In this document: piece by piece, positions 8,001 through 16,285 of the stretch
How the letters are laid out: every line of letters starts with the position of its first letter
Position numbering within the stretch: position 1 is the first letter of the stretch
DNA from: Akkermansiaceae bacterium
GTDB lineage: Bacteria > Verrucomicrobiota > Verrucomicrobiia > Verrucomicrobiales > Akkermansiaceae
Reading direction: 5' to 3'
NCBI GenBank assembly: GCA_021733795.1
Contig: JAIPKB010000042.1
Coordinates: 1 to 32,492, forward strand
DNA length: 32,492 bases
Program-made: the position numbers and the translations under genes
The notes under the pieces: generated by a model
Seen by the model: only the letters and a program-made list of their open reading frames with translations
Told to the model about the DNA's origin: nothing
The model's database searches: none

Positions 8001-10028
8001 AAGGCGATCGGCCCGCTTGCCGGTACGACCCTGCGCTACATCCACACCGACAGTTGGGAAGGCGGCGGCATGAACTGGACGCCGGGCTTCGAACGGATTT
8101 TCCGGGAAAACCGCGGCTACGATCCGCTCCCCTGGCTGGCGGTCCTGGCCGGCCACGTCATCGACAGCCGGGAAGACTCGAATGCCTTCCTCGCCGATTT
8201 CCGCAAGACGATCGGCGACCTCGTTGCCAACCATTACGGTGAATTGGCAGCGCTCGCGAAGAAACACGGCATGGGCACCCAACCGGAGTGCTCCGGTCCG
8301 CATGCCGGGCCGCTGGACGGGCTCAAGAACTACGGCCGCAGCGAACTGATGATGAGCGAATTCTGGTCGCCCTCGCCGCACCGGCCGACCCCGCCTAACC
8401 GCTTCTTCGTCAAGCAGGCCGCCTCCGCGGCGCACACCTATGGCAAGCGGTTGGTCGGCGCGGAGGCCTTCACCACGATCGGCCCGCATTGGAACGACGT
8501 GCCGTGGTCGGCCATGAAACCGAGCTTCGACCACGAGTTCTGCTCGGGCCTGAACCTCGTCTTCAACCACACCTTCACCTGCTCGCCCAAAGAGATGGGC
8601 CTTCCCGGCCAGGAGTACTTTGCCGGCACCCATTTCAACCCGCAGGTGACCTGGTGGAACGAGGCGCCGGCCGTCATCGACTACTTCCGGCGCTGCCAGG
8701 TGCTGGCCCAACAAGGCGACTTCGTGGCCGACTTGGTCTATTACTATGGCGACCACATTCCTAACATCGCCACCCTCAAGGAATCCGACCCGGCGGGTGC
8801 CATGCCCGGCTACGACTACGACTTGCTCAGCGAGGAACTCCTGCTGTCGAGCCTAACGGTCCGGGACGACCGCCTCACGCTGCCCTCGGGGATGCTGTAT
8901 CGCGTGCTGGTCCTGCCCGACCACGGCGTGCTGTCGTTGGGAGCCTTGGAAAAGGTGGACGCCCTGGTGCGCGCCGGTGCCAGCGTCCTCGGTCCCAAAG
9001 CCCTGCGTGCGGTCAGTCTGGAAGGCGGAGCGAAGGGCAAGGAACTGTTCCGAATGCTGGCCGACGGACTCTGGGGGACCGAGACTCATGCGAAGGGAGC
9101 CAAGGGAACCCGTCAGCTCGGCAAAGGCCGGATCGCCTGGGGCATGACCTCCCGCGAATTCCTCCACACCGATAAGGTCGCACCCGATGTGGTTCTCACG
9201 CTCGCGGACGGAAGCACCGCGCCGGGCATGGACTGGATCCACTACCGGATCAACGACGCGGAGGTCTATTTCATGGCCGAACTGGCCGGTACGGCGAGGA
9301 CCATCGACGCCACCTTCCGGGTCGATGACCGGATCCCCGAACTGTGGAACGCGGTCGATGGATCGATCCGGGATGCCAACACGTTCACGTGCACCGACGG
9401 CCGCACCCGGCTGCCGCTGGCCCTCGACCCCTACGACAGCCTCTTCGTGGTGTTCCGGAAACGGACTGCCGAAGGCGGTCGCAACCGCGGCCCGAATCTC
9501 CCGCCCTGGCGGGAAGCCCAGGCGATCCCCGGTCCGTGGGACGTCACCTTCGATCCGAAGTGGGGCGGCCCCGGCAAACCGGTCCGCTTCGACACCCTGA
9601 CCGACTGGCTCAAGCACGAGAATCCCGGCATCCGCTACTACTCCGGCAAGGCGGTCTATCGGACCACCTTCGAGATCGCCGACGACCTTGCTAACAAGCC
9701 TCTCGCCCTCGAACTCGGGATGGTCAAGGACGTCGGCATCGCCCGGGTGACGCTGAACGGCACCGACCTCGGTATCGTCTGGCGGTCGCCGTTCCGGGTG
9801 GACCTCGGCAAGGTCGTCAAGCCCGGCGAAAACACCCTTGAGGTCATGGTGGTCAACTCATGGCACAACCGCCTGATCGGAGACCGCGACCTGCCCGCAG
9901 ACAAACGCCTGACGATGACCAACATCACGGTGGTCGAGAGTGGAAAGCGGAAATGGCAAGCGGAGCCATCCGGGCTGCTTGGCCCGGTGAGGATCATGAT
10001 TCGAAACAACGAGCCAACCAAACGATGA
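5073..10028 (+). CDS. Bimodular secreted alpha-L-rhamnosidase: GH78 fused to GH106
   Basis: The 1651-residue protein starts at GTG 5073 with a Sec signal (YLIAAILTLNAGPVSA). Residues about 25-130 are the N-terminal beta-sandwich of a GH78 rhamnosidase. The (alpha/alpha)6 barrel follows, with the expected general acid E313 (DGDRERIPYEADA) and general base E565 (GSTITLEAWDNR), and a C-terminal beta-domain ends near 695. A short charged linker leads to a GH106 module from about 712 (RAFWWWLNGNVS), with the acidic motif HTDSWEGGG (E996), SEFWSP and GAEAFTT, and a C-terminal galactose-binding-like domain (LNGTDLGIVWRSPFRVDLG). Both families remove terminal alpha-L-rhamnose by inversion, in pectin-type and other rhamnosyl glycans. 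There is no second signal peptide at the junction, so both modules are exported together. The family calls are strong; the substrate is unknown. Confidence 0.88.
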   Translation: MNKAYLIAAILTLNAGPVSAANEPTGLLCELLEAPEKASIADARPEFGWIVHSDKAGDVQTSYQIVVQTTGGGLVWDSGKVDSADSINVEYAGKDLAPDGGYSWKVRTWTRLAGASDWSQTQTLRTSGALKGYATSRYPLAETPVAPAKITRKGDGHYLIDFGRVAFGYLVLNINTPTAGALEVQLAERGTPDGVNRNPGGTVRYVEVKQALKPGLHRYRVETPADGRNTGGKAIRLPQEVGVIMPFRYVEVMNCPVTLDPSMVSQVAVHYPFNDQDARFESSDETLDQIWELCRYSMKATSFCGVYVDGDRERIPYEADAYINQLSHYAVDREFSLARHSHEYLLEHSTWPTEWKQHSVMMAWADFMYSGNKESLAACFDLLKSEKTLEQRVRPDGLLDTKGLRDIVDWPAGERDGYDFRDVNTVVNAFHYENLKQMAQLAEALGKQDDAKRYRALAQQFHQVFNAKLFDPKQGVYVDGEGTHHASLHANMLPLAFGLVPDERIKTVADFVVSKGMACSVYAAQYLMEGLYQAGRADEAFALLTSRDIRSWYNMIRVGSTITLEAWDNRFKPNQDWNHAWGAVPGNIIPRYLLGVRPLEPGFAKVLIRPMPGPLERAKATIPSIRGPIRVAIGNAPDKPFLLDVSIPVNMSARVEIPLPGGTGGVTLDGKPVQAKIINGYAIVDEVGSGTHSFRSTAVVKQREKSGKSVTEADFRNPPPGAGIRAFWWWLNGNVSKEAITRDLEEMKAKGFNGALIFDADGSSQQGNRQVPAGPLFGGPEWTALFVHACKEAKRLDLELSLNIQSGWNLGGPKVSEEEATQQLVWSKTTVKGPATMEQVLRAPAKSGGFYRDIAVIAVPGAPRMRPVEDLPLKSSTRELGMSAPDCRFLLETSSALPGEVPVKSADILKLTAKVAADGTLRWQVPAGEWEVLRIGHSATNAHVSTQSAGWGGRVLDYLNPASLDAYWNRNIEPLCKAIGPLAGTTLRYIHTDSWEGGGMNWTPGFERIFRENRGYDPLPWLAVLAGHVIDSREDSNAFLADFRKTIGDLVANHYGELAALAKKHGMGTQPECSGPHAGPLDGLKNYGRSELMMSEFWSPSPHRPTPPNRFFVKQAASAAHTYGKRLVGAEAFTTIGPHWNDVPWSAMKPSFDHEFCSGLNLVFNHTFTCSPKEMGLPGQEYFAGTHFNPQVTWWNEAPAVIDYFRRCQVLAQQGDFVADLVYYYGDHIPNIATLKESDPAGAMPGYDYDLLSEELLLSSLTVRDDRLTLPSGMLYRVLVLPDHGVLSLGALEKVDALVRAGASVLGPKALRAVSLEGGAKGKELFRMLADGLWGTETHAKGAKGTRQLGKGRIAWGMTSREFLHTDKVAPDVVLTLADGSTAPGMDWIHYRINDAEVYFMAELAGTARTIDATFRVDDRIPELWNAVDGSIRDANTFTCTDGRTRLPLALDPYDSLFVVFRKRTAEGGRNRGPNLPPWREAQAIPGPWDVTFDPKWGGPGKPVRFDTLTDWLKHENPGIRYYSGKAVYRTTFEIADDLANKPLALELGMVKDVGIARVTLNGTDLGIVWRSPFRVDLGKVVKPGENTLEVMVVNSWHNRLIGDRDLPADKRLTMTNITVVESGKRKWQAEPSGLLGPVRIMIRNNEPTKR

Positions 10029-12994
10029 AAGTTATCAAGTTAAGTATCGCCATTGCCTCCGGAGCATTGCTCACCGCGATAGCGGCCGCCGACCTGGAAA
10101 CGTCTTTCCGGTCCCCGCCTGATGAGGCCCGGCCCGGAGTTTACTGGTATTTCATGGACGGGAACCTGAACCGCGAGGAAATGGTCAAGGACCTTGAGTC
10201 GATGAAGGAAGTAGGCATCGGCAATCTGGTCTTCCTGGAAGTGGATGTCGGCGTGCCGAGCGGTCCGGTGAAGTTCATGAGCGACGAGTGGCAGGATTGT
10301 TTTGTCAATGCGGTGCGTCACGCCGAACGGCTCGGGATTGACATCACGCTCGGCGCGGGTCCGGGCTGGACCGGCAGCGGCGGACCGTGGGTCAAGCCGG
10401 AGCAGTCGATGCAGCACCTGGTGTTCAGCGCCACGGAAACGAAAGGTCCGGCGACCTTCGACGGCGTCCTCCCCGTGGCAGGCCAGCGCAGCACCACCTG
10501 GCACACGATGCGCAGCCCGTTCTACGAAGACGTGGTCGTCTATGCCTTCCCAAAGTGCGCCCCGGTGATCGGCGACATCAACGAAAAGGCGCTGTTCGAG
10601 CGTGATCCCTACTCCTCGAAACCCGGCGTCAAACCCTACCTGCCCGCCCCGGCGAAATTCCAGGAACCCGGCCCGTCATCCGTAATTGATCCCACCCAAA
10701 TGATCAACCTAACAGACAAACTGCGGAAAGACGGACGGTTGAACTGGGAGGTCCCGGCCGGTGAATGGACGATCCTGCGCATGGGACGGCGCTCGACCGG
10801 CGCCAGCACCCGGCCGGCGCCCGAACCCGGGGTGGGCTTTGATCACGACAAGCTCGACAAGGCCGCGCTGGAGGATCATTTTGATAACTACTACGGCAAG
10901 CTGCTCAAGAAGGTGGGGCCGCGTGCCGGGAAACACGGTTGGACCACCGTCCACCTCGACAGTTGGGAGATGGGGGCGCAGAACTGGACGCCGAAATTCC
11001 GCGAGGAGTTTCAGCACCGCCGCGGCTACGACCCGCAACCCTACTTCGTGACCTTCAGCGGTCGCGCCGTGACGAGTGTCGGAGTCACCGAACGCTTCCT
11101 CTGGGACCTTCGCCTGACCGCCCAGGAACTGGTTCTGGAAAACTACGCGGGCCACCTGAAAACACTGGGGCACGAGAACGGCTTTGAACTTTCCATCGAA
11201 CCCTACGACATGAACCCCACCGCCGACCTCGACCTCGGTGCGGTGGCCGATGTGCCGATGTGTGAGTTCTGGAGCGCCGGATTGGGATTTGATTCATCAT
11301 TCAGTTGTATCGAATCGACCTCCATTGCGCACACGATGGGCCGGTCGATCGTTTCGGCCGAAGCGTTCACAGCGGGGGGCAGGGAGCAATGGCAGCAGTA
11401 TCCGTGGTCGATGAAAAACCAGGGCGATTGGGCCTTGTGCATGGGAATCAACCGCTTCGTCTATCACACCTTCGCGCACAAACCGCTGGGCGACGCACAC
11501 CGCCCCGGCATGACCATGGGGCCGATCGGCGTGCACTGGGACCGCGGCCAGACCTGGTGGCCGATGGTGAAGGATTACCATGAGTATGTGACGCGCTGTT
11601 CCCACCTGCTGCGGCAGGGCGTGACGGTCTCGGACATTCTCTATCTCACCCCGGAAGGAGCCCCGCACGTGTTCCGCCCGCCGGCCAGCGCGTTGCAGGG
11701 CAAGGACCCGATCGCCGACAAGAAGGGATACGGATTTGACGGCTGCTCGCCGAACATCCTGATGGACCGGGCCGAAGTGAAGGACGGACGGATCGTCTTT
11801 TCGGGCGGCACCTCATACCGGCTGCTGGTGCTGCCGCGATCCGAAACAATGACCCCGGCGCTCGTGGAAACGATCACGCGGCTCGTGGAGGCGGGCGCGG
11901 TCGTCTGTGGTGCCCCACCAGTCGCCTCGCCGAGCCTGAGCGGCTACCCGCAGTGCGATGCCCGGGTGCGGGCACTGGCGACCAAGCTCTGGGGCGAATC
12001 CCCCGCCCCCGTGCGACCACTCGGCAAGGGGCGCGTACTCCTGGATCAAGCGGGTCGGGGAGCGTCAGAACTCTATCCCGACTACGCAAGCACCGCGGCG
12101 GTGCTTGCGACGATGCAGGTCCCGGAGGATTTCCGCTCCGACGGACCGGTTCGCTACGGCCATCGCCGGACCGGCTCCGAAGATATCTATTTCGTGGCAA
12201 ACACCGCTAACGAGAAGGTGGACACCCGCTGCATTTTCCGGGTGACGGAAGGGGCGCCGCAACTCTGGAACCCGGTCACCGCGGAGATCGGATTGCTGCC
12301 GCAGTTTACCTGTGACGGTGAGACCACGTCCGTGCCGATGACCTTCGAACCGCACCAGAGTTTCTTCGTGATCTTTCCCCGCAAGGAAGCCAAGCCGGCG
12401 GCGGTTGCCGGCGGGGTGAACTTCCCCGGGGCAGAGCCCGTCTCCACCCTGGAGGGTTCCTGGGAGGTCTCGTTCGATCCCAAGTGGGGCGGCCCGGAGA
12501 TGGTCACCTTCGACGCCCTGCAGGATTGGACCACAAGGGAGGAACGGGGGATCAAGTACTACTCCGGCATTGCCACGTATCGGAAACTCTTCGAGTTCCC
12601 TCAGGAGTCAGGGGTCAGGAGTCAGGAGTCAGGTCGGAAACTCTACCTCGATCTCGGAACGGTCCACGACCTGGCGCGGGTGCGTTTGAACGGCAAAGAC
12701 CTCGGCGTGGTCTGGTGCGCGCCGTGGCGGGTTGAGATCACCGACACCCTCAAACCCGGGACGAACCAACTCGAGATCGAGGTCGCCAACCGCTGGCCGA
12801 ACCGCCTCCTCGGCGACACGCAGGCCCCGGACAAGGAGGTGAGGACCGTTAAGTGGGAATCCGGCCTCCTGAGTGGCAAGGAGTTCAAAACCGGTCGTTA
12901 TACCTTTACAACGGGAGAAGGACTCGGAAAACTCCTGCCGTCCGGGTTGCTCGGGCCAGTGAGGGTTTTACAAACCATTGAAGGGAACCCATAA
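10025..12994 (+). CDS. Secreted GH106-family glycoside hydrolase (alpha-L-rhamnosidase-like)
   Basis: 989 residues from ATG 10025, which overlaps the previous stop as ATGA, so translation is probably coupled. A signal peptide (LSIAIASGALLTAIAAA) is followed by a GH106 catalytic region: PGVYWYFMDGNLNREEM, LGAGPGWTGSGGPW, HLDSWEMGAQNW (E315), CEFWSAG and SAEAFTAGG. The C-terminus has the same galactose-binding-like domain as the preceding protein (LNGKDLGVVWCAPWRVEI and NRWPNRLLGD). The overall length fits the family. Residues about 859-869 are encoded by a heptanucleotide repeat and form an extra loop in that last domain. A different rhamnosyl linkage from the upstream GH106 module is likely but not shown by the sequence. 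Confidence 0.85.
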   Translation: MKVIKLSIAIASGALLTAIAAADLETSFRSPPDEARPGVYWYFMDGNLNREEMVKDLESMKEVGIGNLVFLEVDVGVPSGPVKFMSDEWQDCFVNAVRHAERLGIDITLGAGPGWTGSGGPWVKPEQSMQHLVFSATETKGPATFDGVLPVAGQRSTTWHTMRSPFYEDVVVYAFPKCAPVIGDINEKALFERDPYSSKPGVKPYLPAPAKFQEPGPSSVIDPTQMINLTDKLRKDGRLNWEVPAGEWTILRMGRRSTGASTRPAPEPGVGFDHDKLDKAALEDHFDNYYGKLLKKVGPRAGKHGWTTVHLDSWEMGAQNWTPKFREEFQHRRGYDPQPYFVTFSGRAVTSVGVTERFLWDLRLTAQELVLENYAGHLKTLGHENGFELSIEPYDMNPTADLDLGAVADVPMCEFWSAGLGFDSSFSCIESTSIAHTMGRSIVSAEAFTAGGREQWQQYPWSMKNQGDWALCMGINRFVYHTFAHKPLGDAHRPGMTMGPIGVHWDRGQTWWPMVKDYHEYVTRCSHLLRQGVTVSDILYLTPEGAPHVFRPPASALQGKDPIADKKGYGFDGCSPNILMDRAEVKDGRIVFSGGTSYRLLVLPRSETMTPALVETITRLVEAGAVVCGAPPVASPSLSGYPQCDARVRALATKLWGESPAPVRPLGKGRVLLDQAGRGASELYPDYASTAAVLATMQVPEDFRSDGPVRYGHRRTGSEDIYFVANTANEKVDTRCIFRVTEGAPQLWNPVTAEIGLLPQFTCDGETTSVPMTFEPHQSFFVIFPRKEAKPAAVAGGVNFPGAEPVSTLEGSWEVSFDPKWGGPEMVTFDALQDWTTREERGIKYYSGIATYRKLFEFPQESGVRSQESGRKLYLDLGTVHDLARVRLNGKDLGVVWCAPWRVEITDTLKPGTNQLEIEVANRWPNRLLGDTQAPDKEVRTVKWESGLLSGKEFKTGRYTFTTGEGLGKLLPSGLLGPVRVLQTIEGNP
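12601..12633 (+). repeat. Heptanucleotide repeat (TCAGGAG, four copies plus partial) inside the GH106 gene
   Basis: Units at 12601, 12608 (variant TCAGGGG), 12615 and 12622, then a partial TCAGG. The array keeps the frame open and encodes QESGVRSQESG between two strands of the C-terminal beta-sandwich. The equivalent place in the upstream GH106 module has only a short loop (IADDLANKP). It looks like repeat DNA tolerated in a surface loop. Confidence 0.85.
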
Positions 12995-13010
12995 CCTCTA
13001 TCAAACGATT

Positions 13011-15542
13011 ATGAAAATGAAATCCAATATCCTGGCCTGCGCGCTTGCCTCGCTCGCCATCGCCCAGGCCGCCGAACCCGGCGCGCTGGAATCGCAGTTC
13101 CGCGAATTGCCGATGGCAGCCCGCCGCCTGACCGGCCCCCTGTTCTGGTTGCACGGGGACGCCAACGAAACAGCGGAACGACTCCAAGGCTACCTCGAAA
13201 AGGTCGCCGAGGGCGGCAACGGCTGTTTCACCGCCGAGTCCCGCCCGCACCGCGACTGGCTCGGGCCGGACTGGTATGCGGACCTCGACGTCTGCCTGCA
13301 GCAGGCCAAGGCCCTCGACCTCCAAATGTGGATCTTCGACGAACGATGGTGGCCGAGCCAGTCGATCGGCGGCAAGGTCCCGCCGCGTTACGCCGCCAAG
13401 TCGCTGGTGGCCGACCCAGTGGATGTCACCGGGCCGCAGATGTTCGAGGCCGACGGCTATGGTGGCGAGCGCTACATCGGCGCGGTGGCGGGACGTCTCA
13501 ACGCAGCGAAGGAAATCGAGGGCGCAAGCCTCGTCGATCTCGCTCCCTTCATCCAGGACGGCAAGCTCGGCTGGCAAACCCCGGCCGGCGACTGGCAGGT
13601 CATCAGGTTCAGCCACCGGCAGGCACCCGGCCTGGGCCAGAGTGGGGGCAAGGAACTGAGTATCGACGGGGCCAGCCGGGATTGCACCGACTGGTTCATC
13701 CAGACCGTCTATCAACCGCATTTCGACCACTTCAAGGACGACTTCGGCAAGACCATTCCCGGGTTCTTCTATGACGAACCGGAAACCAAGGGCGACTGGG
13801 GCACCGAACTCGACGTCATCCTCAAGGAATGGGGGGTTGACTGGAAAAAGGCCTACGTCGCCTACAAGTTCAAGCTGGCCGGCGACGACGATCTGGCGGC
13901 CCGCTACCAATATATGGAGGCCATCGCCGAAGCCTGGGGCCGCGTGATGTACGGCGGCATGAGCCAGTGGTGCCGTGATCACAAGGTCGTTTCGATCGGC
14001 CATTTCATGGAGCACGGCAACCTCTATCTGCGCCCGGATTTCTGTGCCGGCGACATGATGCGGGTGCAGAAATACAGCGACATGGGTGGCATCGACATGG
14101 TCTGTCAACAGATGTACCCCGGCCAGCGGCCGCACGACATCTACCAGACCCCCAAGCTCGGCAGTTCCATCTCACACGTCTACGGCAAGAAAGACGACCT
14201 CGCCATGTGCGAGATCTTCGGCGGCTACAACCAGGTGCTCACCTATCCGCAGATGAAGTGGCTCACCGACCAACACCAGGTCCGCGGCATCAATTTCATG
14301 ATTCCGCATTCGTTCAACCCGAAGGCCCCGAACGATCACGACTACCCGCCGTATTTCTACAACGACGGACAGGAACCGCGCTGGCCGCTCTACCGCGTCT
14401 TTGCCGACTACACGAGCCGCCTGAGCCTGATGCTGACCGGCGGCAGGCACGTCTGTCCGGTGGCCGTCCTATTCAGCGGCAATGCGCAACGCGTGGGCAG
14501 CTACGTGACGCCCGAGGATATGACCACGGTACTGCAGGACGCCCTCTACGATTGCGACTGGTTGCCGTTTGAGGCGTTCGACAACGATGCCACCGTGGAC
14601 GGGAAACACCTCAAACTCCACCAGGAGCGCTACCAGGTCCTGGTCGTGCCGCCGACCGAACTGATCCCCCAGCCGACCCTCGCCAAGGTGAAGGCCTTCT
14701 TCGACCAAGGTGGCGTGGTGCTCGGTTACGGTCACCTGCCATCGAAATCCGGCACGATCGCCCGGCCCTCCGCGGAGATCACAAAACTCCGGGACGCCAT
14801 CTGGGGGAGCGATCCCAAACCGGGGACCAAGGCCTGCAACACAAGCCCCGCGGGTGGCCGCTCGTATTTCCTGCCGGAGAAACCGGACGTCGGTGCAATT
14901 GCCGCCGCCCTCCATCGCGATGCCGGGATTGCCCCGGTCGTCGAGGTCCTCGACGGTGAAACTGACAACTGGCTGCACGTCCTGCACCGGGTCAAGGACG
15001 GCAAGGACGTCTTCCTCATCTGCAACCAGGACCACGAGAACGCGGCCAAGACATTTGATCTGAAGCTCACCGCCGACGGCTTCCCCGAAATCTGGGACGC
15101 CATGCGCAATGATATCTCGTCGGTGGCCTTCACGCGCAGCGGCGGCAGCGTCGAGTTCAAGCTGACACTCGAACCGACGGAGAGCGTGCTGGTGGTGTTC
15201 GAGCCGAAACCACGCAACCTGCCAGCGCGGATCGCGGGGGGCGTGGCTCAACCGGAGCGAACCATTCCAGTGACGCCCGCCTCAGCACCTGGGGCACCGT
15301 TTTCAGGAACCTGCACGTTGCCAGCCAGCGTGGACCTGGGCGCGGCACGGATCTTTCTTGAAATGGACGAACTGGCTCCGGAAGCGGCGGCCCGCGTGAG
15401 CATCAATGGCAACGATGCGGGCGGATTCATCGGACGACCATTCCGGCTCGACGTGACCCGACACCTGAAGCAAGGCGTCAATACGGTCGAAATCAAACCC
15501 TTCGCGCCGAAGTCAGTTCAGATTGTCGTTTGGAAGGAATAA
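13011..15542 (+). CDS. Secreted glycoside hydrolase, distant GH106-like
   Basis: 843 residues from ATG 13011, 16 bases after the previous stop. A signal peptide (ILACALASLAIAQA) is followed by a TIM-barrel-like region with GPLFWLHGDANE, LQMWIFDERWWPSQ, FFYDEPETKGDW (residues 252-263, candidate catalytic acids D255/E256), and GHFMEHGNLYLRPDF. A Rossmann-like middle part (LVVPPTELIPQPTLAKV) matches the order seen in the two upstream GH106 proteins. The end is a smaller beta-sandwich (RVSINGNDAGGFIGRPFRLD). The overall plan resembles GH106 and related unclassified families, but the signature motifs differ, so the specificity may not be rhamnose. An upstream in-frame ATG (12978) would overlap the previous gene and spoil the signal peptide. 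Confidence 0.7.
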   Translation: MKMKSNILACALASLAIAQAAEPGALESQFRELPMAARRLTGPLFWLHGDANETAERLQGYLEKVAEGGNGCFTAESRPHRDWLGPDWYADLDVCLQQAKALDLQMWIFDERWWPSQSIGGKVPPRYAAKSLVADPVDVTGPQMFEADGYGGERYIGAVAGRLNAAKEIEGASLVDLAPFIQDGKLGWQTPAGDWQVIRFSHRQAPGLGQSGGKELSIDGASRDCTDWFIQTVYQPHFDHFKDDFGKTIPGFFYDEPETKGDWGTELDVILKEWGVDWKKAYVAYKFKLAGDDDLAARYQYMEAIAEAWGRVMYGGMSQWCRDHKVVSIGHFMEHGNLYLRPDFCAGDMMRVQKYSDMGGIDMVCQQMYPGQRPHDIYQTPKLGSSISHVYGKKDDLAMCEIFGGYNQVLTYPQMKWLTDQHQVRGINFMIPHSFNPKAPNDHDYPPYFYNDGQEPRWPLYRVFADYTSRLSLMLTGGRHVCPVAVLFSGNAQRVGSYVTPEDMTTVLQDALYDCDWLPFEAFDNDATVDGKHLKLHQERYQVLVVPPTELIPQPTLAKVKAFFDQGGVVLGYGHLPSKSGTIARPSAEITKLRDAIWGSDPKPGTKACNTSPAGGRSYFLPEKPDVGAIAAALHRDAGIAPVVEVLDGETDNWLHVLHRVKDGKDVFLICNQDHENAAKTFDLKLTADGFPEIWDAMRNDISSVAFTRSGGSVEFKLTLEPTESVLVVFEPKPRNLPARIAGGVAQPERTIPVTPASAPGAPFSGTCTLPASVDLGAARIFLEMDELAPEAAARVSINGNDAGGFIGRPFRLDVTRHLKQGVNTVEIKPFAPKSVQIVVWKE

Positions 15543-15547
15543 GAAAT

Positions 15548-15676
15548 ATGATCGGCAACATCGAGGGTGGCGGCTGGCAGATCTTTCCGCGGCCCGAAGG
15601 AGCCTGGTGTTGGCATGTCGCACTCCACGCGGGACGCGAGGCTAAACTCTGGGTCGGGGATCGCGATTCCGGCTGA
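15548..15676 (+). CDS. Short open frame of 42 codons, unknown, possibly a truncated gene start
   Basis: ATG 15548 begins 5 bases after the hydrolase stop and runs 42 codons (MIGNIEGGGWQIFPRPEGAW and onward). The close spacing suggests it is translated with the operon. It has no signal peptide and no family I recognise. It could be the surviving beginning of a further operon gene whose body was deleted. The bases from 15677 to the antitoxin promoter show nothing I can name. Confidence 0.25.
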   Translation: MIGNIEGGGWQIFPRPEGAWCWHVALHAGREAKLWVGDRDSG

Positions 15677-15739
15677 CTGGCGGAATCACCTGCCGCGTGT
15701 CAGGTTTTGTGAAAATCACTCGTCTGAATCGTTTTCCCC

Positions 15740-15766
15740 TTGCGCAACCGCCATCTCTGGTATAGA
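15740..15766 (+). promoter_or_regulatory. Possible promoter of the toxin-antitoxin pair
   Basis: TTGCGC (15740-15745) and TATAGA (15761-15766) are separated by 15 bases, shorter than the ideal 17. Transcription would begin near 15773, almost at the antitoxin ATG (15775), giving a leaderless or nearly leaderless mRNA. This fits the absence of a ribosome binding site. Confidence 0.3.
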
Positions 15767-15774
15767 CAAAACAC

Positions 15775-16026
15775 ATGGCAGATACTTACAACATGAAGGA
15801 GGCCCAGGCCGGCCTCACCCAACTTTGCCGTTCTGGCAAGCGTTTTGTCATCGCCAACCGAAACCGCCCGGTCGTGGTCGCCATGCCGGTCGAGGACTTC
15901 GAAGCACTGATGGAAACCCTCGACGTGCTGGCGGATCCCGCAGCCATGCGGGCCGTCCAATCCGCCCGCAAAAACAAGACCCAATACCGCCTGCTCGATC
16001 TCGATGATCAAAATTTCGGCCTCTGA
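15775..16026 (+). CDS. Phd/YefM-family antitoxin
   Basis: 83 residues with the compact Phd/YefM N-terminal fold: NMKEAQAGLTQLCRSGKRF, then VIANRNRPVVVAMPVEDFEAL, then an acidic and probably flexible C-terminus. Proteins of this family bind the operon promoter with the N-terminal half and neutralise the toxin with the tail. The toxin gene starts inside the last 23 bases of this gene, the usual translational coupling. The length is typical. The pair sits at the end of the hydrolase tandem but has its own candidate promoter. Confidence 0.88.
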   Translation: MADTYNMKEAQAGLTQLCRSGKRFVIANRNRPVVVAMPVEDFEALMETLDVLADPAAMRAVQSARKNKTQYRLLDLDDQNFGL

Positions 16027-16285
16027 TCAAGTCGCATCGTGGCTTTGCGGACTTCCCCCGCAAGCCAAGCGCCGGGTCCGGCTCGCACTTCGCGGATTGG
16101 CCAAGGGCCGGGGCGACGTCAAAGGGTTGCAAGGCCCCCTCGAAGGATTCAACCGGCTGCGCGTTGGCGGATTGCGAATCATTTATCGCCAGATTTCCGG
16201 CAGGGACATCCTGCTCGAATACGCCAATACCCGGGATGCGGTCTATGAACTCTACGAACAGATTCTGGCAAATCGGAAACAATAG
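16004..16285 (+). CDS. RelE/ParE-superfamily toxin
   Basis: 93 residues with the RelE/ParE pattern: LPPQAKRRVRLALRGLAKG, GPLEGFNRLRVGGLRIIYR, and a C-terminal DAVYELYEQIL helix. The strand LRVGGLRIIYRQ is the diagnostic core, and the basic residues there suit an RNase of RelE type more than a gyrase inhibitor. It overlaps the antitoxin by 23 bases. Partnership with a Phd/YefM antitoxin is common for RelE-type toxins (YefM-YoeB arrangement). The family is secure; the mode of action is inferred. Confidence 0.87.
   Translation: MIKISASDQVASWLCGLPPQAKRRVRLALRGLAKGRGDVKGLQGPLEGFNRLRVGGLRIIYRQISGRDILLEYANTRDAVYELYEQILANRKQ

Noticed and set aside
6441..8756. A 771-codon open frame on the minus strand
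   Set aside because: It lies wholly opposite the GH78-GH106 gene, has no recognisable domain, and is expected from GC-rich codon bias.
12906..14135. A 409-codon open frame on the minus strand
   Set aside because: Antisense to the third hydrolase, with no domain or signal; a composition artefact.
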